DNA of 64,000 nt from positions 45,136,914 to 45,200,913 of the forward strand of contig NC_061794.1 of NCBI RefSeq assembly GCF_021462225.1, in the 5' to 3' direction. Under the pieces are notes generated by a model. The model was not told the origin of the DNA, did no database searches, and was given only the letters and a program-made list of their open reading frames with translations. Position 1 is the first letter of the stretch. Every line of letters begins with the position of its first letter. Of this stretch, positions 1 through 10,997 are shown piece by piece. Made by a program: the position numbers and the translations under genes. Origin of the DNA: Girardinichthys multiradiatus (lineage: Eukaryota; Chordata; Actinopteri; Cyprinodontiformes; Goodeidae).

Positions 1-599
1 AAAGGATATTAAAAATTGGTCAGACAGGAAAAGGTTATGAGGAAATATTGTTATTTCTTTACACCCAATGCGATATGTCAGTACAAGGTCCAGAGAATGA
101 AGATAAAGGTGGGTAGGTTTGCTAATGTTTTGAGCAAAGCCAATTGAGTCTAAGATAGCATTAAACGCTATATTTAAGGTATTACTTTCAGCGTCAACAT
201 GAATGTTAAAATCCCCCACTATAATAACCTTATTGTATTTAACACTAAATCAGATAAAAATTCTGAAAACTGAACTAAAAATTGAGAGTAAGCACCTGGT
301 GGACGGTACAAAACAATAAACAGAAGTGGTTTTAGTGCTTTGCAATTTGGATGAGAAAAAGTAAGGATTAAATATTCAAAAGAGTTGTAGCTATTGATTG
401 GTCTGGGACTAATCAATAAATCGAACTGAAAGATGGTTGCTACTCCTCCTCCTTTCCCAGTATTTAGAGGAATGTGAAAATTTAAATAATTAGTAGGAGT
501 TGACTCAGTTATAGTAACATAATCCTCTTGCTGCAGCCAGGTTTCTGTGAGGCAAAATAAATCAATCTGATATTCACAAATCAGGTCACTAACTAGCAA
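1..599 (-). pseudogene. LINE-A ORF2 endonuclease fragment
   Basis: N-terminal part of ORF2, an APE-type endonuclease that nicks target DNA during target-primed reverse transcription. An open stretch of 126 codons (599 down to 219) contains the LTETWL endonuclease motif near residue 17, then the GKGGGVA and YRPPG motifs typical of this fold. The frame is lost near 216 and continues in another frame as the C-terminal endonuclease region, with LDSIGFAQN near 160-130 and LSDQFLI near the edge. The displayed ATG is internal; coding similarity begins upstream around 620. The copy is non-functional from the frameshift alone, and the RT is outside the window. Confidence 0.82.
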
Positions 600-826
600 A
601 GTCTTTGGAGAGAGATCTTATGTTCAGTAGGCCACATTTAATTGTTTTATTTTTCTTTTCAGTCTGAGTTGTGTTTATTTTTTATGAGATTTTCATAATT
701 TTCTCCTTTCAATTTTGGTTGTGGGCAAGACACTGTCTTAATAGGGTAATGGGTGGGTAGTAGTACAGAAGTTGCAGAAAGGAGTGTTAAACTGCGACCT
801 TGCTTCCTGGTCTGAACCCTGGGTTG

Positions 827-1621
827 TCAGAGTTTTGGAGAACTAATAAATTTGGCCAGATTCCTAGAAAGAAGAGCAGCTCCATCCAAAGTGGGGTGGA
901 TGTTGTCTATCCAGATCAGACCAGGTTTTCCCCAAAATGTTCGCCAATTATCAGTGTAGCCCACATCGTTTTCTGGACACCACCTAGACAGCCAGCGGTT
1001 GAATGACAGCATGCTGCTAAACATGTCGTCACTGGTCAGATCAGGAAAGGGACCAGAGAAAATTACAGAGTCCGACATTGTTTTGGCAAACTTACACACC
1101 GAAGCAACACTAACTTAGGTGTCCTCCGAATGACATAACCGGGTGTCATTACTGCCAGCGCGAATTACAATCTTAATGTATTTACGCTTATCCTTAGCCA
1201 GCAGTTTCAGGTAGGATTTGATTTCGCCCGTTCTGGCCCCTGGCAGATATTTGACTATGGTCGCTGGTGTCTCTATTGCCACGTTTCTGACTATGGAGCT
1301 GCCAATTACCAGAGTCGGCTTCTCAGCGGGTGTGTCACTGAGCGGGGAAAATCTGTTAGGAATGCAGACGATTTGGTGGCTGCGATCTAGGACTATGCGT
1401 TTTTGTACCGGCCCGGCTGCGTGGGCTCTGCTGAAGGACTGCAACAGGCAGCTACCCTCAGTGACGCCACGCTGGCTAAGGGGCCCCCAATGCCCTGTCC
1501 GCGCTGTTTTTCAACAGAGCCGGGCCTCCAATTCCGACACCCTCGACTCCAAAGCTACAAAAATGCTACATTTATTACACGCACCATTATCACTAAAGGA
1601 GCCGGAGGAGTAACTGAACAT
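827..1621 (-). pseudogene. LINE-A ORF1, esterase-type, with two stops
   Basis: Element-encoded ORF1 of the L2/CR1 esterase class. Starting at the ATG at 1621-1619 the order is: a Ser/Cys-rich N terminus with a short heptad-like segment (VALESRVSELEARL); the esterase start, VIGSSIVRN, whose GSS gives the nucleophile; the block GSNDTR near 1150; and the C-terminal [11 protein letters not shown], which supplies the D-x-x-H pair of SGNH hydrolases. Two in-frame stops break it: a TGA near 1,519 and a TAA near 1,112. All segments share one frame, so the damage is nonsense only. The role in retrotransposition (RNA or lipid binding) is known only loosely for this family. Confidence 0.78.
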
Positions 1622-1699
1622 CTGACACAGAGAGCAAGAGAGAGGAGGAGACTCAGAGAGAGAAAAAGCAGAACTGGTAGCAGAACGCTAAGCTAGTGA

Positions 1700-2930
1700 C
1701 CCCTTACAACTACGAGAAAAACCGTGTAAGACACGGAGCAACAGAAAATAAGTGTTTTAATGAGCTTTTGTATTAGAACAAGTCAGAGATATCACAGTAA
1801 AGAGAAATCAGATTAATCAAGAGAGCCTTCACACACCAAACAATCCACCGAGTGCAACAGTGAAAACAGGAAGTGACGAATACGCCTTACCACGCCTCAC
1901 ACCTCAGGGACGGCCTCAAACATCACTGTACATTCAAACATCACATTACATGGTTATTGTTAAAAACATGCCCAAAGTACAAGGGCAGGTCAGTTTTTGT
2001 CTCCTGTTAAAAGAACTTGTTGTGGCGCTTGTCGTAGAGGTGGAGCTGGCACCCCATATATGGAGACAGTTTGTCCTTGTAGTTGTCAGGGGGCTTTCTT
2101 GACATTATGACCTTTGCTGCAAGTGTGCCCTCTTCTTTCTCTCTCTGACTACTGTTAGTAAAGACCTAATGCCAAAAAATTAAAAAAGCTATGAAAATCT
2201 CAGTTTATTACTCAGTGATTCTTTGATACCTGAGGCAGGAAACATGGCTGACCTTCTGATTAGTTGACAGTGTGTTTACAACCTAAGTAATGTCCAGCCC
2301 CAAATGAATCTCATTTAAACCTCTCATCTCTGAGTTGATCTATCACAGTTGTCCAGTTGTCCAATACAAAACAATATTTTCAGCTGATTTAGTTTTATGG
2401 TAACGGAAGGAGGAGTTCTCTAGTGTTGTATTGTCAATGCTCTGGGGAACAGATCATGCTGGCTGCCAGTAATACCCCCTCTTTAATCCACGAGCACTTC
2501 CAGGGAACATAAATGTTCTGACACAGGCTTTGAGTAAGGCCAGCACACATGAATCATGCTCTGCAGGGTTGAAGCCAAAGCACTCCCAGCTTCAGTGTCC
2601 TGCTGTAAATAAAACAGAGCATGTTAAAATACATCCAGAACCTATAAATCTATAAGTAAATGGTCACTAAAAGTCTGATGGGAAAATAAAAGCCTAATAA
2701 AGCCTTTGACCACTGGCTAAAAATAACACACATACACACACCCTACAGTGGGTCCAGTTATTAAACAGACATCAGTTGAAGCATACATTTGTGTCTTACC
2801 AAGTAGCCAGAAATAAGACTTCTGATGTCATACTTGTTTTCAGTATTGCCTAAATACTAGCAAAGCGTCAACAGGAGCGGCGATGAACTAAAACAAATTG
2901 AACAACAACAACAGAGCTGAGTATGCATTC
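1700..2930. other. No gene recognised
   Basis: AT-rich sequence with no coding similarity. The first part, to about 2,050, may be the 5' UTR of LINE-A copy 1 but there is no second copy here to compare. Nothing else stands out. Confidence 0.5.
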
Positions 2931-2934
2931 CTAA

Positions 2935-3755
2935 ACTAGTTAATGCATTTGTTACTTCAAAGCTGGACTATTGTATTTCTTTGCTGTCAGGAACTTTACT
3001 AAACTCATTTAAAAGCTTTTAGCTTATCTGAAAAGCTGCAGTAGAGTTTCTAATAAGACTTAAAGGAGAGATCACATTTTTTTCTAATTTTAGCTTCTCT
3101 GGAAGACGACGAGTACGAGTACGAGCTTCTCTTCATTGGCTCACTGCTAAATCCAGAATATAATTTAATATGTTCCTTCTTGCACAAAAAGTCCTTACTA
3201 ATCAGGCTTTATCATAAATCAGAAACAGAACACTTAACTGTCAGGCTGCAGGTTTACTGCTGCTTTCTAGAGTTTTTAAAAGTAGAATGGGAGGTAGATT
3301 TTTTATTTATCAGCCTCCTTTTCTGTCGAACCAGCTCCAAGCTTTGGTCAATACCCTGCCTACTTTTAAGGCTAGGCTTAAAACCTTTTTAATAAAGCTT
3401 ATAGTTAGAGTGGATTAGGTTATCCTGAGCTATCTCTGTGGTCAGGCTGCTACAGGCGTAGGCTCTTACAGGACATACTGACTATTATTCTTCACTTTGC
3501 TACTTTCTCCCATTACTCTCCAATTATGGATTGTCTGCAGTTACTTCTGCCATTAAATATTTTTTTCTTTTTTTTTTCTCCTTAAAAGACGTTACACATG
3601 GCCCATCGTTTTCTGATTAAGCTCTGATAACATCCTGGCAGGATCCATTGGCTGAGGCAACAGTATTGCATCCAATACCTTGCTGCAAAGTCAGTGACAG
3701 AGCAGTTGTCTGGGTTTTCTTTGACAGAAAAGCTTTTAACACGGCATAATAAACT
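2935..3755 (+). mobile_element. LINE-A copy 2, RT C-terminus and 3' UTR, degraded
   Basis: Starts at the 'catttgttacttcaaagctgg' stretch, which matches the RT C-terminal region of LINE-A at about 46,540. It continues through the end of ORF2 (KARLK-type tail near 3,370-3,410) and the 3' UTR motif 'ttatcctgagctatctctg' (compare 47,017) to about 3,755. Many indels and stops make it an old 5'-truncated copy. A stretch of the 3' UTR is replaced or lost relative to the copy at 41.5-48.6 kb. Confidence 0.75.
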
Positions 3756-3764
3756 GAAACTGAA

Positions 3765-4110
3765 CTTGACTACATCAAGCTTTGCACATACAAAGAGTGA
3801 ACATTTGGCTCATTATGTTTGCAAAATAGCTCAAACTCTATCAGATTGGATGTAGTGTCGGTAATGTTCAAATGTCTGTCATGTTTCATATTTGAGTATT
3901 CCCACAGATTGTCAATTGGATTTAGGCCTGGACTTTGACTGTACCATTGTAACAAATAAATATGCTTGGGTCTAAACTTTTACATCGTAGCTTTGGCTGG
4001 ATGTTTAGGGCCATTATCCTGCTGGAAGGTGAACAATGACCCCAACGACCCTAGGTATTTTTCAACCTCTAACATATTTTTGTTCCAGAATTGTCCTTAA
4101 TTTATATCCA
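3765..4110 (-). mobile_element. Degenerate Tc1-like transposon fragment
   Basis: A minus-strand reading at 3,770-3,955 contains SPGLNPIDNLWE, the block around the third catalytic acidic residue of Tc1/mariner transposases (canonical SPDLNPIEN), here with the Glu changed to Asp. The flanking plus-strand text (about 3,830-4,060) resembles a common degraded teleost Tc1-like repeat, by memory rather than search. No terminal inverted repeats were seen. Confidence 0.5.
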
Positions 4111-4680
4111 TTTATCTTAGAAAAATGTTAGAAAAATGTGGAAAGAACAAAGAAGCACAAAAAATTCAACAATAGCATTTTTGAACTATTTTCTGATAGC
4201 TGGCAATGTTACTCAGTAAGAAACAATTTGCAAATTTTACAGATGAAACTATATTTGTCATACATGCGTCAAGCCCTAATATGCAGAACTCCACACATTA
4301 TGTGCAGTAGTATGAAATAGCTTACTAAGAAATTGTTGCAGGTGGAAAATAGATGAAGTAATTTAAAGCTTAGTGAACTTTAATAAATGTTTAAACTAAT
4401 TGATTTTCTCTTAATCTGATCCAGAGCAAATAGGTATTTGTAGTTATGACAACAATTTGACTCACTGTAACCACTTATAGTGAACTTACATGTACGTTCA
4501 AGGATATAAACCAGTGTACACATTATGATAGTGTAAAAGTTTTTACGCTTTGCCTATGAATATGTGGATAAAACCTCGGTCAGCATAGGTACTGTTTCAT
4601 GTCTTAGTAGGGTCAGGTCCATCTCTCAGGTACAGACAGTTTGAAACATTTACACAATTCAGATTTACACACATTTTAAG
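4110..4680. other. No gene recognised
   Basis: AT-rich unique-looking sequence; short ORFs only, none with recognisable motifs. Confidence 0.5.
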
Positions 4681-4689
4681 GTTCCAAGC

Positions 4690-5185
4690 TATCAAGCTAA
4701 GCGTCTGTGGTTTAGACTGTACTTATTTAGGAAGCTTAGGTCCTTCGGTGTTTACAGCAAGATGCTGCATGTCTTCTGTAAGTCTGCTGTGGACAGTGTG
4801 ATCTCTTCTACCATTTTCTGCTGGGGTAGCAGCATCAGAGCCAGGAACTTAAAAAGCTCAACAAGCTGATAAAGAAGGCTGGCTCTGTTCTGGAGACTCC
4901 TCTGGAAACTCTGGAAATCATTCTGAAAAGAAAGATTCTTCATAAAGAATCAAGAACATCATGAATAACCCTTAGCATCCTCTTCACGAGACTGTTGTAC
5001 AACAACTGAGTGTCTTCAGTCAGAGGCTTCTTCAGATCTGCTGTAAGACGGAGTGCTACAGGAGACCCTTCCTGCCCACCGCCATCAGTACAGTAAACAG
5101 CTCTTTAAACAAACCTGCATAATATGAGCTACAACAACATTTAATTTCCCTTTGGATTAATAAAGTATTTTTGAATTGAATTTGT
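4690..5185 (+). mobile_element. Rex1-like LINE, 3' fragment
   Basis: A plus-strand reading from about 4,726 gives FRKLRSFGVYSKMLH followed by a CWGSSI block, the C-terminal RT-tail signature of fish Rex1/Babar LINEs. The end, 'cctttggattaataaagt' near 5,150, followed by a short ttgaattgaa tail, is the usual 3' terminus of this family. 5'-truncated and frameshifted. Two more Rex1 pieces lie at 24.86-25.14 kb (minus) and 61.68-62.42 kb (plus). Confidence 0.7.
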
Positions 5186-5700
5186 AGCCGTCATTACCTA
5201 TTTTGGTGTACATAGCTTGCAAAACTGCACTAGGCATGTTCCACATGATTTCGTTGTGTGTCTCAGAACGTTTTTTTACTCTTTATAATGACATACATGT
5301 ACGCATGTAAAATGTTTAACAAAATTTGAAAATATTGCTAAATTTATAAAACAGGAGTTTTCAGGCAGTTCCTTTCTGCACGCAATGAAATGGTATCACA
5401 TTAAAATATGACACAAGCTGAATTATCAGTGAGTCATATCAAACAGAGAGTGACCGAAAAGAAATGTTAGCATAGCAGTAAAATAGACTACACAGCGTGA
5501 AAACAGCTGCAGAAATGTAGGAATTTATTAACGACTGTAGCTATGTGTGTTGAGTCAGGTGTATGTTTAAAAATATATAAAACTTTGCACATTTTAGGTA
5601 ACATCTTTGAACATTATACTGTAGAAGCTTTCTTAACTAGTTACCCTTGTGTTGGAACATATTGAGAATGACTCTCAGAAACTGCAGGTCCTGAAGAATT
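5186..5700. other. No gene recognised
   Basis: AT-rich, no coding or repeat signature recognised. Confidence 0.5.
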
Positions 5701-5705
5701 AGATG

Positions 5706-6742
5706 TCACTGGTGAATGAGTTGTGAACTTGATAAAATGTGTGACATTTTACCGCAAGAGGCGACCATGGCATCAGTGTCTAGGGAGATGCCAAGGAACT
5801 CTAACTTTTTAGCCAGGCCCGCTGTTTTTTCCCCAGCCAGGGGGACACCGACTTGGTGAAACAGCTGAATGAGCTTAGGGAGAGAGGAGGAGGAGCCGGG
5901 GTAAGGGGAGGGGGATAGATGAGGAGGAAATCGTCCAGGAGGTGGAGGAAAGAAGGGAGCTTGCAAACATTTAGGAGAATCCAGCAAAATGCTTCAGACA
6001 GCTTATTAAAGAGGCAGGGGCTACTCCTCCAGCCAAAAGTGAGCCTAACTGTAGAGAAAAGACGGCGGTCCCATTTGACACCGAGAAGGTGCCATTGAGA
6101 CGGATGCACCGGCATGATTTTAAAAGCGTCTGTGATGTTGGCCTTAGCTAGCCAGGCGCCACGACCCGCGATTTTTATAAATAAAATGGCATGATCAACC
6201 ATAGCATAGCAAAGGGAGATAGGGGGCTTGAGATAATGCTGAAATGGGGGCCCGAATGAGGCGCTGAAAGATCGATGATGAGGCGTTTTTTTTCCAGAAT
6301 ATTTTCTGGTAGCTATACCTAAAGGGCTAATGTGGGATGAAGAAAGTGGAGGAGACTTAAAAGGACCTATCATGTAGCCCTTAGAAACCTCTTTTTTCTG
6401 AAGCTGAGCTACGACTTCTGGCTCACGGAGAGCGGACTGGAGGTTGGCGCAAATGAATGAGGAAGGAGGCAGAGGGATGCCAATAAAAAACCCTTGGGAA
6501 AGATCAGTGATAAGAAAATTAACAAAATGACGGTCTGGATGAGACTGAAGAAGAGCAGCAAGTTTGGGAATAATGACGGGGTGGAAAGATGACGAGATAC
6601 TAACGTCTGCAACCACAACGGGTCCTGCTGAAAGATGAGCGACGGGGGCAAACTGACTTTGGACGTGCGTCCTTGCAGAAGCTGCAAATATGAAGGAAAG
6701 AACATGACTGGAATGAACAAAAGCCTTCGTTAAAGTTATCAT
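5706..6742 (-). pseudogene. DIRS-like reverse transcriptase
   Basis: A 313-codon open frame (6,742-5,801) with a continuation in a second frame (5,987-5,706). Features seen: GAWLAKANITDAFKIMPVHP (palm motif A, with D at 'ITDAF'), RLTFGWRSSPCLFN (motif B region), and HLLDDFLLI with the DD pair at residues 270-271 (motif C). The second frame contains EFLGISLDTD, the segment following the RT core. Motif B has W in place of the more usual residue, and a frameshift near 5,900 separates the catalytic core from the thumb. The catalytic aspartates are kept, unlike copy 2, where the DD is DN. Confidence 0.75.
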
Positions 6743-7678
6743 AAATAGGAGAGTTGGTAAAAATCAAAATTTTTCTCCCTTGGCGATCATGATTTTGAGG
6801 AGCTGAGGAAGGGAGAGGATGAGGATGGGAAGATGAGCCGGAGGAAAAACATGAAGAAGCCTGGGTGAGCATGATTAGAATTTCTGTATCCAGTATTGAC
6901 CAGTCCAAACAAACTCCTGACTGAGCTAGAACAGAAGCAGCTTTTGTAGAAAACATTTTATTATATTGGTAAAAGAGAGAACAGCCATTTTTCAGGTGCA
7001 TGTCAGTGATGAGAGCCAATTAGGTGTCTAGCTCAGTTCTTCTGTCTGGAAACACAGAGCAAATGACGTCACTATAAATGCCAAGGGCTGCCACAAACTC
7101 TCCAAAGGAGAGATCTTAAGAGAGGCGGGGGTCGGAGGATTTGAATACTGCTGTGAACTCGTCTGATGTTGCAATGTGGTGGTCGATTTCAGGGGACGGT
7201 TAAATGAGAGAGACTAAATTAACAAGCTGACCCTGGAGGATTTTTGCCCGCAGCCTAGGTGAAATGCTGGCGTGCTTGGGAATGTAAGGTCTGCCTGAAT
7301 AAAGAAGGGGTAGGGTAGGAAATCCAAATTAGAAATTGAATAATTACCTAAGAAGAGAGAAGAAAAAAAAAAAGAAGGAATAAATACATGGGCATTGGGG
7401 AGAGTAAATCCAGAGGGCAGAGACCGAGCGACTGACTGCGCAGCCAACTGAGCATTGGGTGGGGCAGAAGGCAGGTGGAGCGCCGGCGTGGCAGTGTTTG
7501 ATGAATCTTGGAGATGCTGGGTGAGCAATGAAATGGATTGTTGAAGCGAATCCAATGATGAAAGGAATGAAGGAGTGGCATGCTGAGAAGCCAAATGAGA
7601 GCTTCTTCTGGCTGAAACTGAAGCGGGAGGGCAAGGATCCAACAAAAGTTCTTGTGAGGAGCCAGCAGTGTCTTCCAT
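6600..7678 (-). pseudogene. DIRS-like gag protein, broken into frames
   Basis: Two readings on the minus strand. 7,678-7,214 (154 aa) is rich in Ser, Ala, Pro and Leu with no known fold, like the N-terminal part of DIRS gag. 7,019-6,600 (139 aa) contains a compact region resembling the gag C-terminal domain and ends with a Cys-rich run (CSFLHICSFCKDARPKSVC) that resembles a zinc-knuckle region. Several frames are needed to cover the gene, so it is broken. The ATG at 7,678 is the first in its frame and sits just downstream of the presumed leader. Assignment rests mainly on position ahead of the RT. Confidence 0.55.
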
Positions 7679-7799
7679 GATGAAAGTCTTTAAATATAAT
7701 GTTTCGGGAGATGATTGGACGAGAAGACCCGTCTCTGATTGGAGCGTTATGGAGGAATAACCAGGTGGAGTGGAGGCGGTGAAGGTGAGTCTTCCATGT

Positions 7800-8735
7800 T
7801 GAATTTCTGTTTAAAACTCCATATCTCCAAGAATTATTAAAACGGGTTCCAGAGGTATTGGAGTTTTGCAGGTAGACTTGGGCACTCTTAGATTAAAACT
7901 GTTGGCTAAAAAAGCAAAAATAAATGATCAGTATATCTGCTTCATTAGGGCCTCCAATCCTACAAAACTCTACTTAAAAAAATTCTAAACTATGCCCTTA
8001 TTTCTACTCCAACCTCATGCCAACTGAACTGGGCAAAACTGTCTGCTGGTAGAGTTGCTGAGAGGTCAGGGGTGTTTGATTGTTCTGTCTGTGGCTGTTT
8101 TTTGGATCTGGAAAAGGTATACTTTTATGTTATGTAAGGAACTCTATGAGGAGTGCTGTAAGAGTATGGTGTGTTGCGGTTGGGTTTAAGAGCTAAACTG
8201 CCTTCAGCAGCAGCAATTGTCTTCTCATTCTCGGTACAAAGTCAAGCTTGCCTTAATTGCTGGTTAGACTCTGCCAGGGCTGCTCCCTGTCTCAGATATG
8301 TTGGGTTCATTAAAGCAATTTTAAGACCTATGCATAGAGAGCAGAGCATTTGGTTTTGGAACATCTGGGAATGTGTTGTCATCTTTCAAATGCTGACCTC
8401 CAATCTGGACAGGAATAGTTGTTAGCTTCAGAATTAATCAATTATCTTGCATGAGTTAGAGTTCGGTTATGTGTGAAGATATGGTTTTCAACCAGAAAGA
8501 AAGTGTACTGTGCCCTCCAGGTCATGGGTGAGCCTTTGCCTCATCTTGGTGTCTTGTTCATTAGTGAATGTAGTATGAAGTGCAAGATTGTTATACAGAT
8601 ATTAACCTAATCTGCAATAATGCATGTGCTGCATCAGTCTGTCATGATGAGCAACTGCTAAGGCAAAGCTCTCAAATTACTGGTCAGTTTACTTTCTGAC
8701 CCTTAGCTATAGATCATGACGAAATGAACAAGTTG
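7800..8735. other. No gene recognised
   Basis: No convincing coding sequence. Short ORFs on both strands lack motifs. Confidence 0.45.
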
Positions 8736-8739
8736 GCAG

Positions 8740-8905
8740 CTGACACTAGCCTTCTCCCATCAGTCTCTGGGCTCAGCCTTAGGTATAAGGTGATGAGCTT
8801 CGTCATCAGGTGAAGTCTAGAGTAGAGCCACTGTTCTTATACATTGAAAGGATTCAGCTGTAGTGGTCCAGGCATCTGATTAAGTTGTCTCCAGGACACC
8901 TTCAA
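8740..8905 (+). repeat. Interspersed repeat fragment, probably a LINE 3' region
   Basis: Text such as 'cttaggtataaggtgatgag' followed by 'gtggtccaggcatctgatta' resembles a very common teleost repeat in which a degenerate coding tail ends in a short motif about clipped coding ends and 'ctccaggac'. An opposite-oriented fragment of the same type is at about 50,240-50,510. Family not established. Confidence 0.45.
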
Positions 8906-9039
8906 TTGGAGATTTTCTGAGCACTTCCCAGACCCAGAACTTGATTGGGGGACCGTATATCCCTTGGGACCTTTGAACACTTTGATATCCTCCAGAACAA
9001 GATGGAAAGTGTTGCTGGGCAGAAATATTTTTAGGTTTC

Positions 9040-9428
9040 TGTCAAGTTTAAACAACCTAAAATACTTATAACATCACAAAAAGAAGAGAAAGACAAATAA
9101 TTAGTTATTTCACTTGCCGCGAGGAGAACGGACAGAGATGTGCTTTTCAGTTACAAATCTCCTACCGCTCTGAAAACCATCTGTCCGTTCCACTCTTTTT
9201 ATTATCTTTCGGGGGTCCCTAGTTAAAAAAAACGTTGCTCTCTAAGGATGGGAAAAACAGCTGCATTTTAAACAAGTCATAAACACCATTATTTTGTAAC
9301 AAAACACTTCCACAGTCTCCCCCATCCTTAAAATCTGTTGTCATCTGTTCAGCACAATCAGCCTTCATCTTTATGCCCTCCTCAACTGTGACTGCTTCCT
9401 CTCCAGCTCGACCTTTGATCCTTGCCTG
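9040..9428 (-). repeat. 3' LTR of the ERV
   Basis: Matches 16,767-17,153 almost throughout, beginning at 'tgtcaagtttaaacaacc' and ending at 'ccttgcctg'. On the coding (minus) strand it ends in GACA, consistent with the CA terminus of LTRs; the other terminus is not a clear TG, so the boundary there is uncertain by perhaps ten bases. Differences from the other LTR include small indels near 9,150, 9,230 and 9,325. Confidence 0.82.
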
Positions 9429-10404
9429 TTTGATTCATTACTTCCATCACACAGAGTTGTGGTATCAAAGCTGGAATTATTTGTAATAAAGGCCTGGGAC
9501 CCATACACACAACACAATCTCTTTTAGTCATGTTAGCCGCTTGCTCTACCATCAATAACCAGTTATTATTTGTTCCTGATACTCTTGTAATAACCTGGAA
9601 CTAGTCATCTGTAGTTAAGTTTCCTAACATAATTTTTACTCTCTTCGCTGTAGTCTAGAGAGTTGTTTCAGTTTTTACTTAACAAACAAAAAGGTCAAAG
9701 TTTGGGTCTGACCCTGAAACCCAGACCCATAGGAGAAAACCCCAACATTTTCCTCCTGATGCAACGTAATCGGAAGGAAATAGAGAGTTATGCGTGAGAT
9801 TAATTGTTACCTGGATTGCATTATCAGCTTTATGGAGCTTAAACACCTTCTTTTGATGACTAGCATAAGCAGTGGTGCCCCACTAAGGTGTCCAATTGTT
9901 TCCTTCATCAGCTACCATCGTGGACCATGAGGTGTCTCTTCTATCATTAGTTAAATACCATTTATAACTTCTATAATCCTGCCCTTTCCTTCCTCGTTTG
10001 GTCAAGTTAATGAGTGGGATCAGCACCACAGCTGTGGTATTAGATTTCATGCACACTTTAATGCCATAAGTATAAGAAGTTTGTTTAGTGCACATAGTTA
10101 GGTTATCTTGCCTTCCTTGATTTAGCGCTACTTGTTTCATATGACTCATAGCAGGTGTTATTACATTCTTATTTATCTTGACTGGTTCCCAGAAGTACAA
10201 GGAAAATAAAAAAATCAATACGAGGAAAAATATAAATGCCCAGCAATGGAATGCATTGTTCATCCATCTAAGAGTCATTTTGGCTGACATTTTCACATTT
10301 TCTTCACTGACTTTCGGGTCTCTCCAGCCTCTAAATGTCTGGGTCCACCCTATTATCAGTCTGTAAATCTCTTCCCCTGGCGGAGCTTTCAACAGAAATG
10401 ACAA
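9429..10404 (-). pseudogene. ERV env remnant
   Basis: The open part is 10,404-9,883 (173 aa), which overlaps the end of pol as is usual for retroviral env starts. It has a strongly hydrophobic segment around residues 52-72, consistent with a leader/signal peptide, and several N-x-T sites further on. Beyond 9,883 similarity continues in broken frames to about 9,430 and includes a C-V-V-C motif near 9,500-9,520 of the surface-subunit type. Sequence then runs straight into the LTR, so the transmembrane subunit (fusion peptide, immunosuppressive region, anchor) is missing. A deletion between the surface-subunit region and the 3' LTR is the simplest reading. Confidence 0.6.
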
Positions 10405-10995
10405 TTTTACAATGTGTAAGGTGAATCCAGGTTGATCTCTCAGCTATTTTTACTGCTGTAGGAGTGGTTAATAATACCTAATATGGATCCTCCCACTTAG
10501 GTGACATACCAATACTTTTATACTCCTTATTAACACCCAGTCTCCTGGTTCCACTAGTTGGTTTTCCTGCTGGGAAATAGAACATTCCTCATTAGTTTGA
10601 ATTTGTTTCTGTTGCTTTTCTAACATACTCCTCATCTAATCAGCTAGGTTAGCTTCTTCATCTAACTCCCACTTATTTTTTAACTGTGGTAATCTGCATG
10701 ATCTTCCAAATAACGTTTCATAGGGTGTTAGCCCTGAGGTGCTTGTAATGTTTAGTTGGAAATAGTTCCATCCATTTAGAAAATGCATCTATAATGACTA
10801 AACAGAACTTTTTCCCTTCACTGTGGTTTAACTCAATAAAATCCATATGAATTGTTTGAAAGGGGTATCTTGGTTTCGGAAATTGTTCCCTTTGTGGTCT
10901 TAAATTCCCTTGTGGATTATGTTTTGCACATGTTAAACGTGTTTTACAATAAAAATTTTTTTAATAAGAATTAAATCCATATGTTATATAATATG
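10405..10995 (-). pseudogene. ERV integrase, core deleted
   Basis: Read leftward from the Tc1 insertion, the frame shows the C-x-x-C half of the zinc-binding domain near 10,940 and the first catalytic block, HMDFIEL, near 10,850, followed by a F-S-K-W segment. The sequence then jumps directly to a C-terminal-type segment (LTPYETLFG) at about 10,730, in a shifted frame. The part holding the second Asp and the Glu of the DDE triad is absent. Further stops follow before the env start. The enzyme cannot be active. Confidence 0.7.
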
Positions 10996-10997
10996 TA

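Larger units (their letters stand above)
1..1690 (-). mobile_element. LINE-A copy 1 (L2-like), 5' half, runs off the left edge
   Basis: Minus-strand non-LTR retrotransposon. Read right to left it carries an ORF1 with an SGNH-esterase signature, a short spacer, then the endonuclease start of ORF2. The sequence at about 60-165 is nearly the exact reverse complement of 41,548-41,655, where a plus-strand copy of the same family lies, so both belong to one family. The RT half lies outside the window to the left. The 5' limit near 1,690 is an estimate from where the coding frame starts; any 5' UTR cannot be separated from flanking DNA. Assignment to the L2/CR1 group rests on the esterase-type ORF1 and the RT sequence of sister copies. 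Confidence 0.85.
5706..7800 (-). mobile_element. DIRS-order retrotransposon, copy 1 (gag and RT part)
   Basis: Minus strand. A gag-like reading frame (7,678 to about 6,600) is followed by a reverse transcriptase of the DIRS/Ngaro type (about 6,740 to 5,706). RNase H and the tyrosine recombinase expected downstream are missing: similarity stops at about 5,706 just after the RT. The terminal repeats that define DIRS elements were not found. A second, plus-strand copy at 21.4-24.3 kb keeps RT and RNase H. The upstream limit near 7,800 is approximate. Confidence 0.75.

Noticed and set aside
9040..10404. Intact env open frame as a domesticated envelope gene
   Set aside because: Only the leader and part of the surface region are open; stops follow and the transmembrane part is absent.
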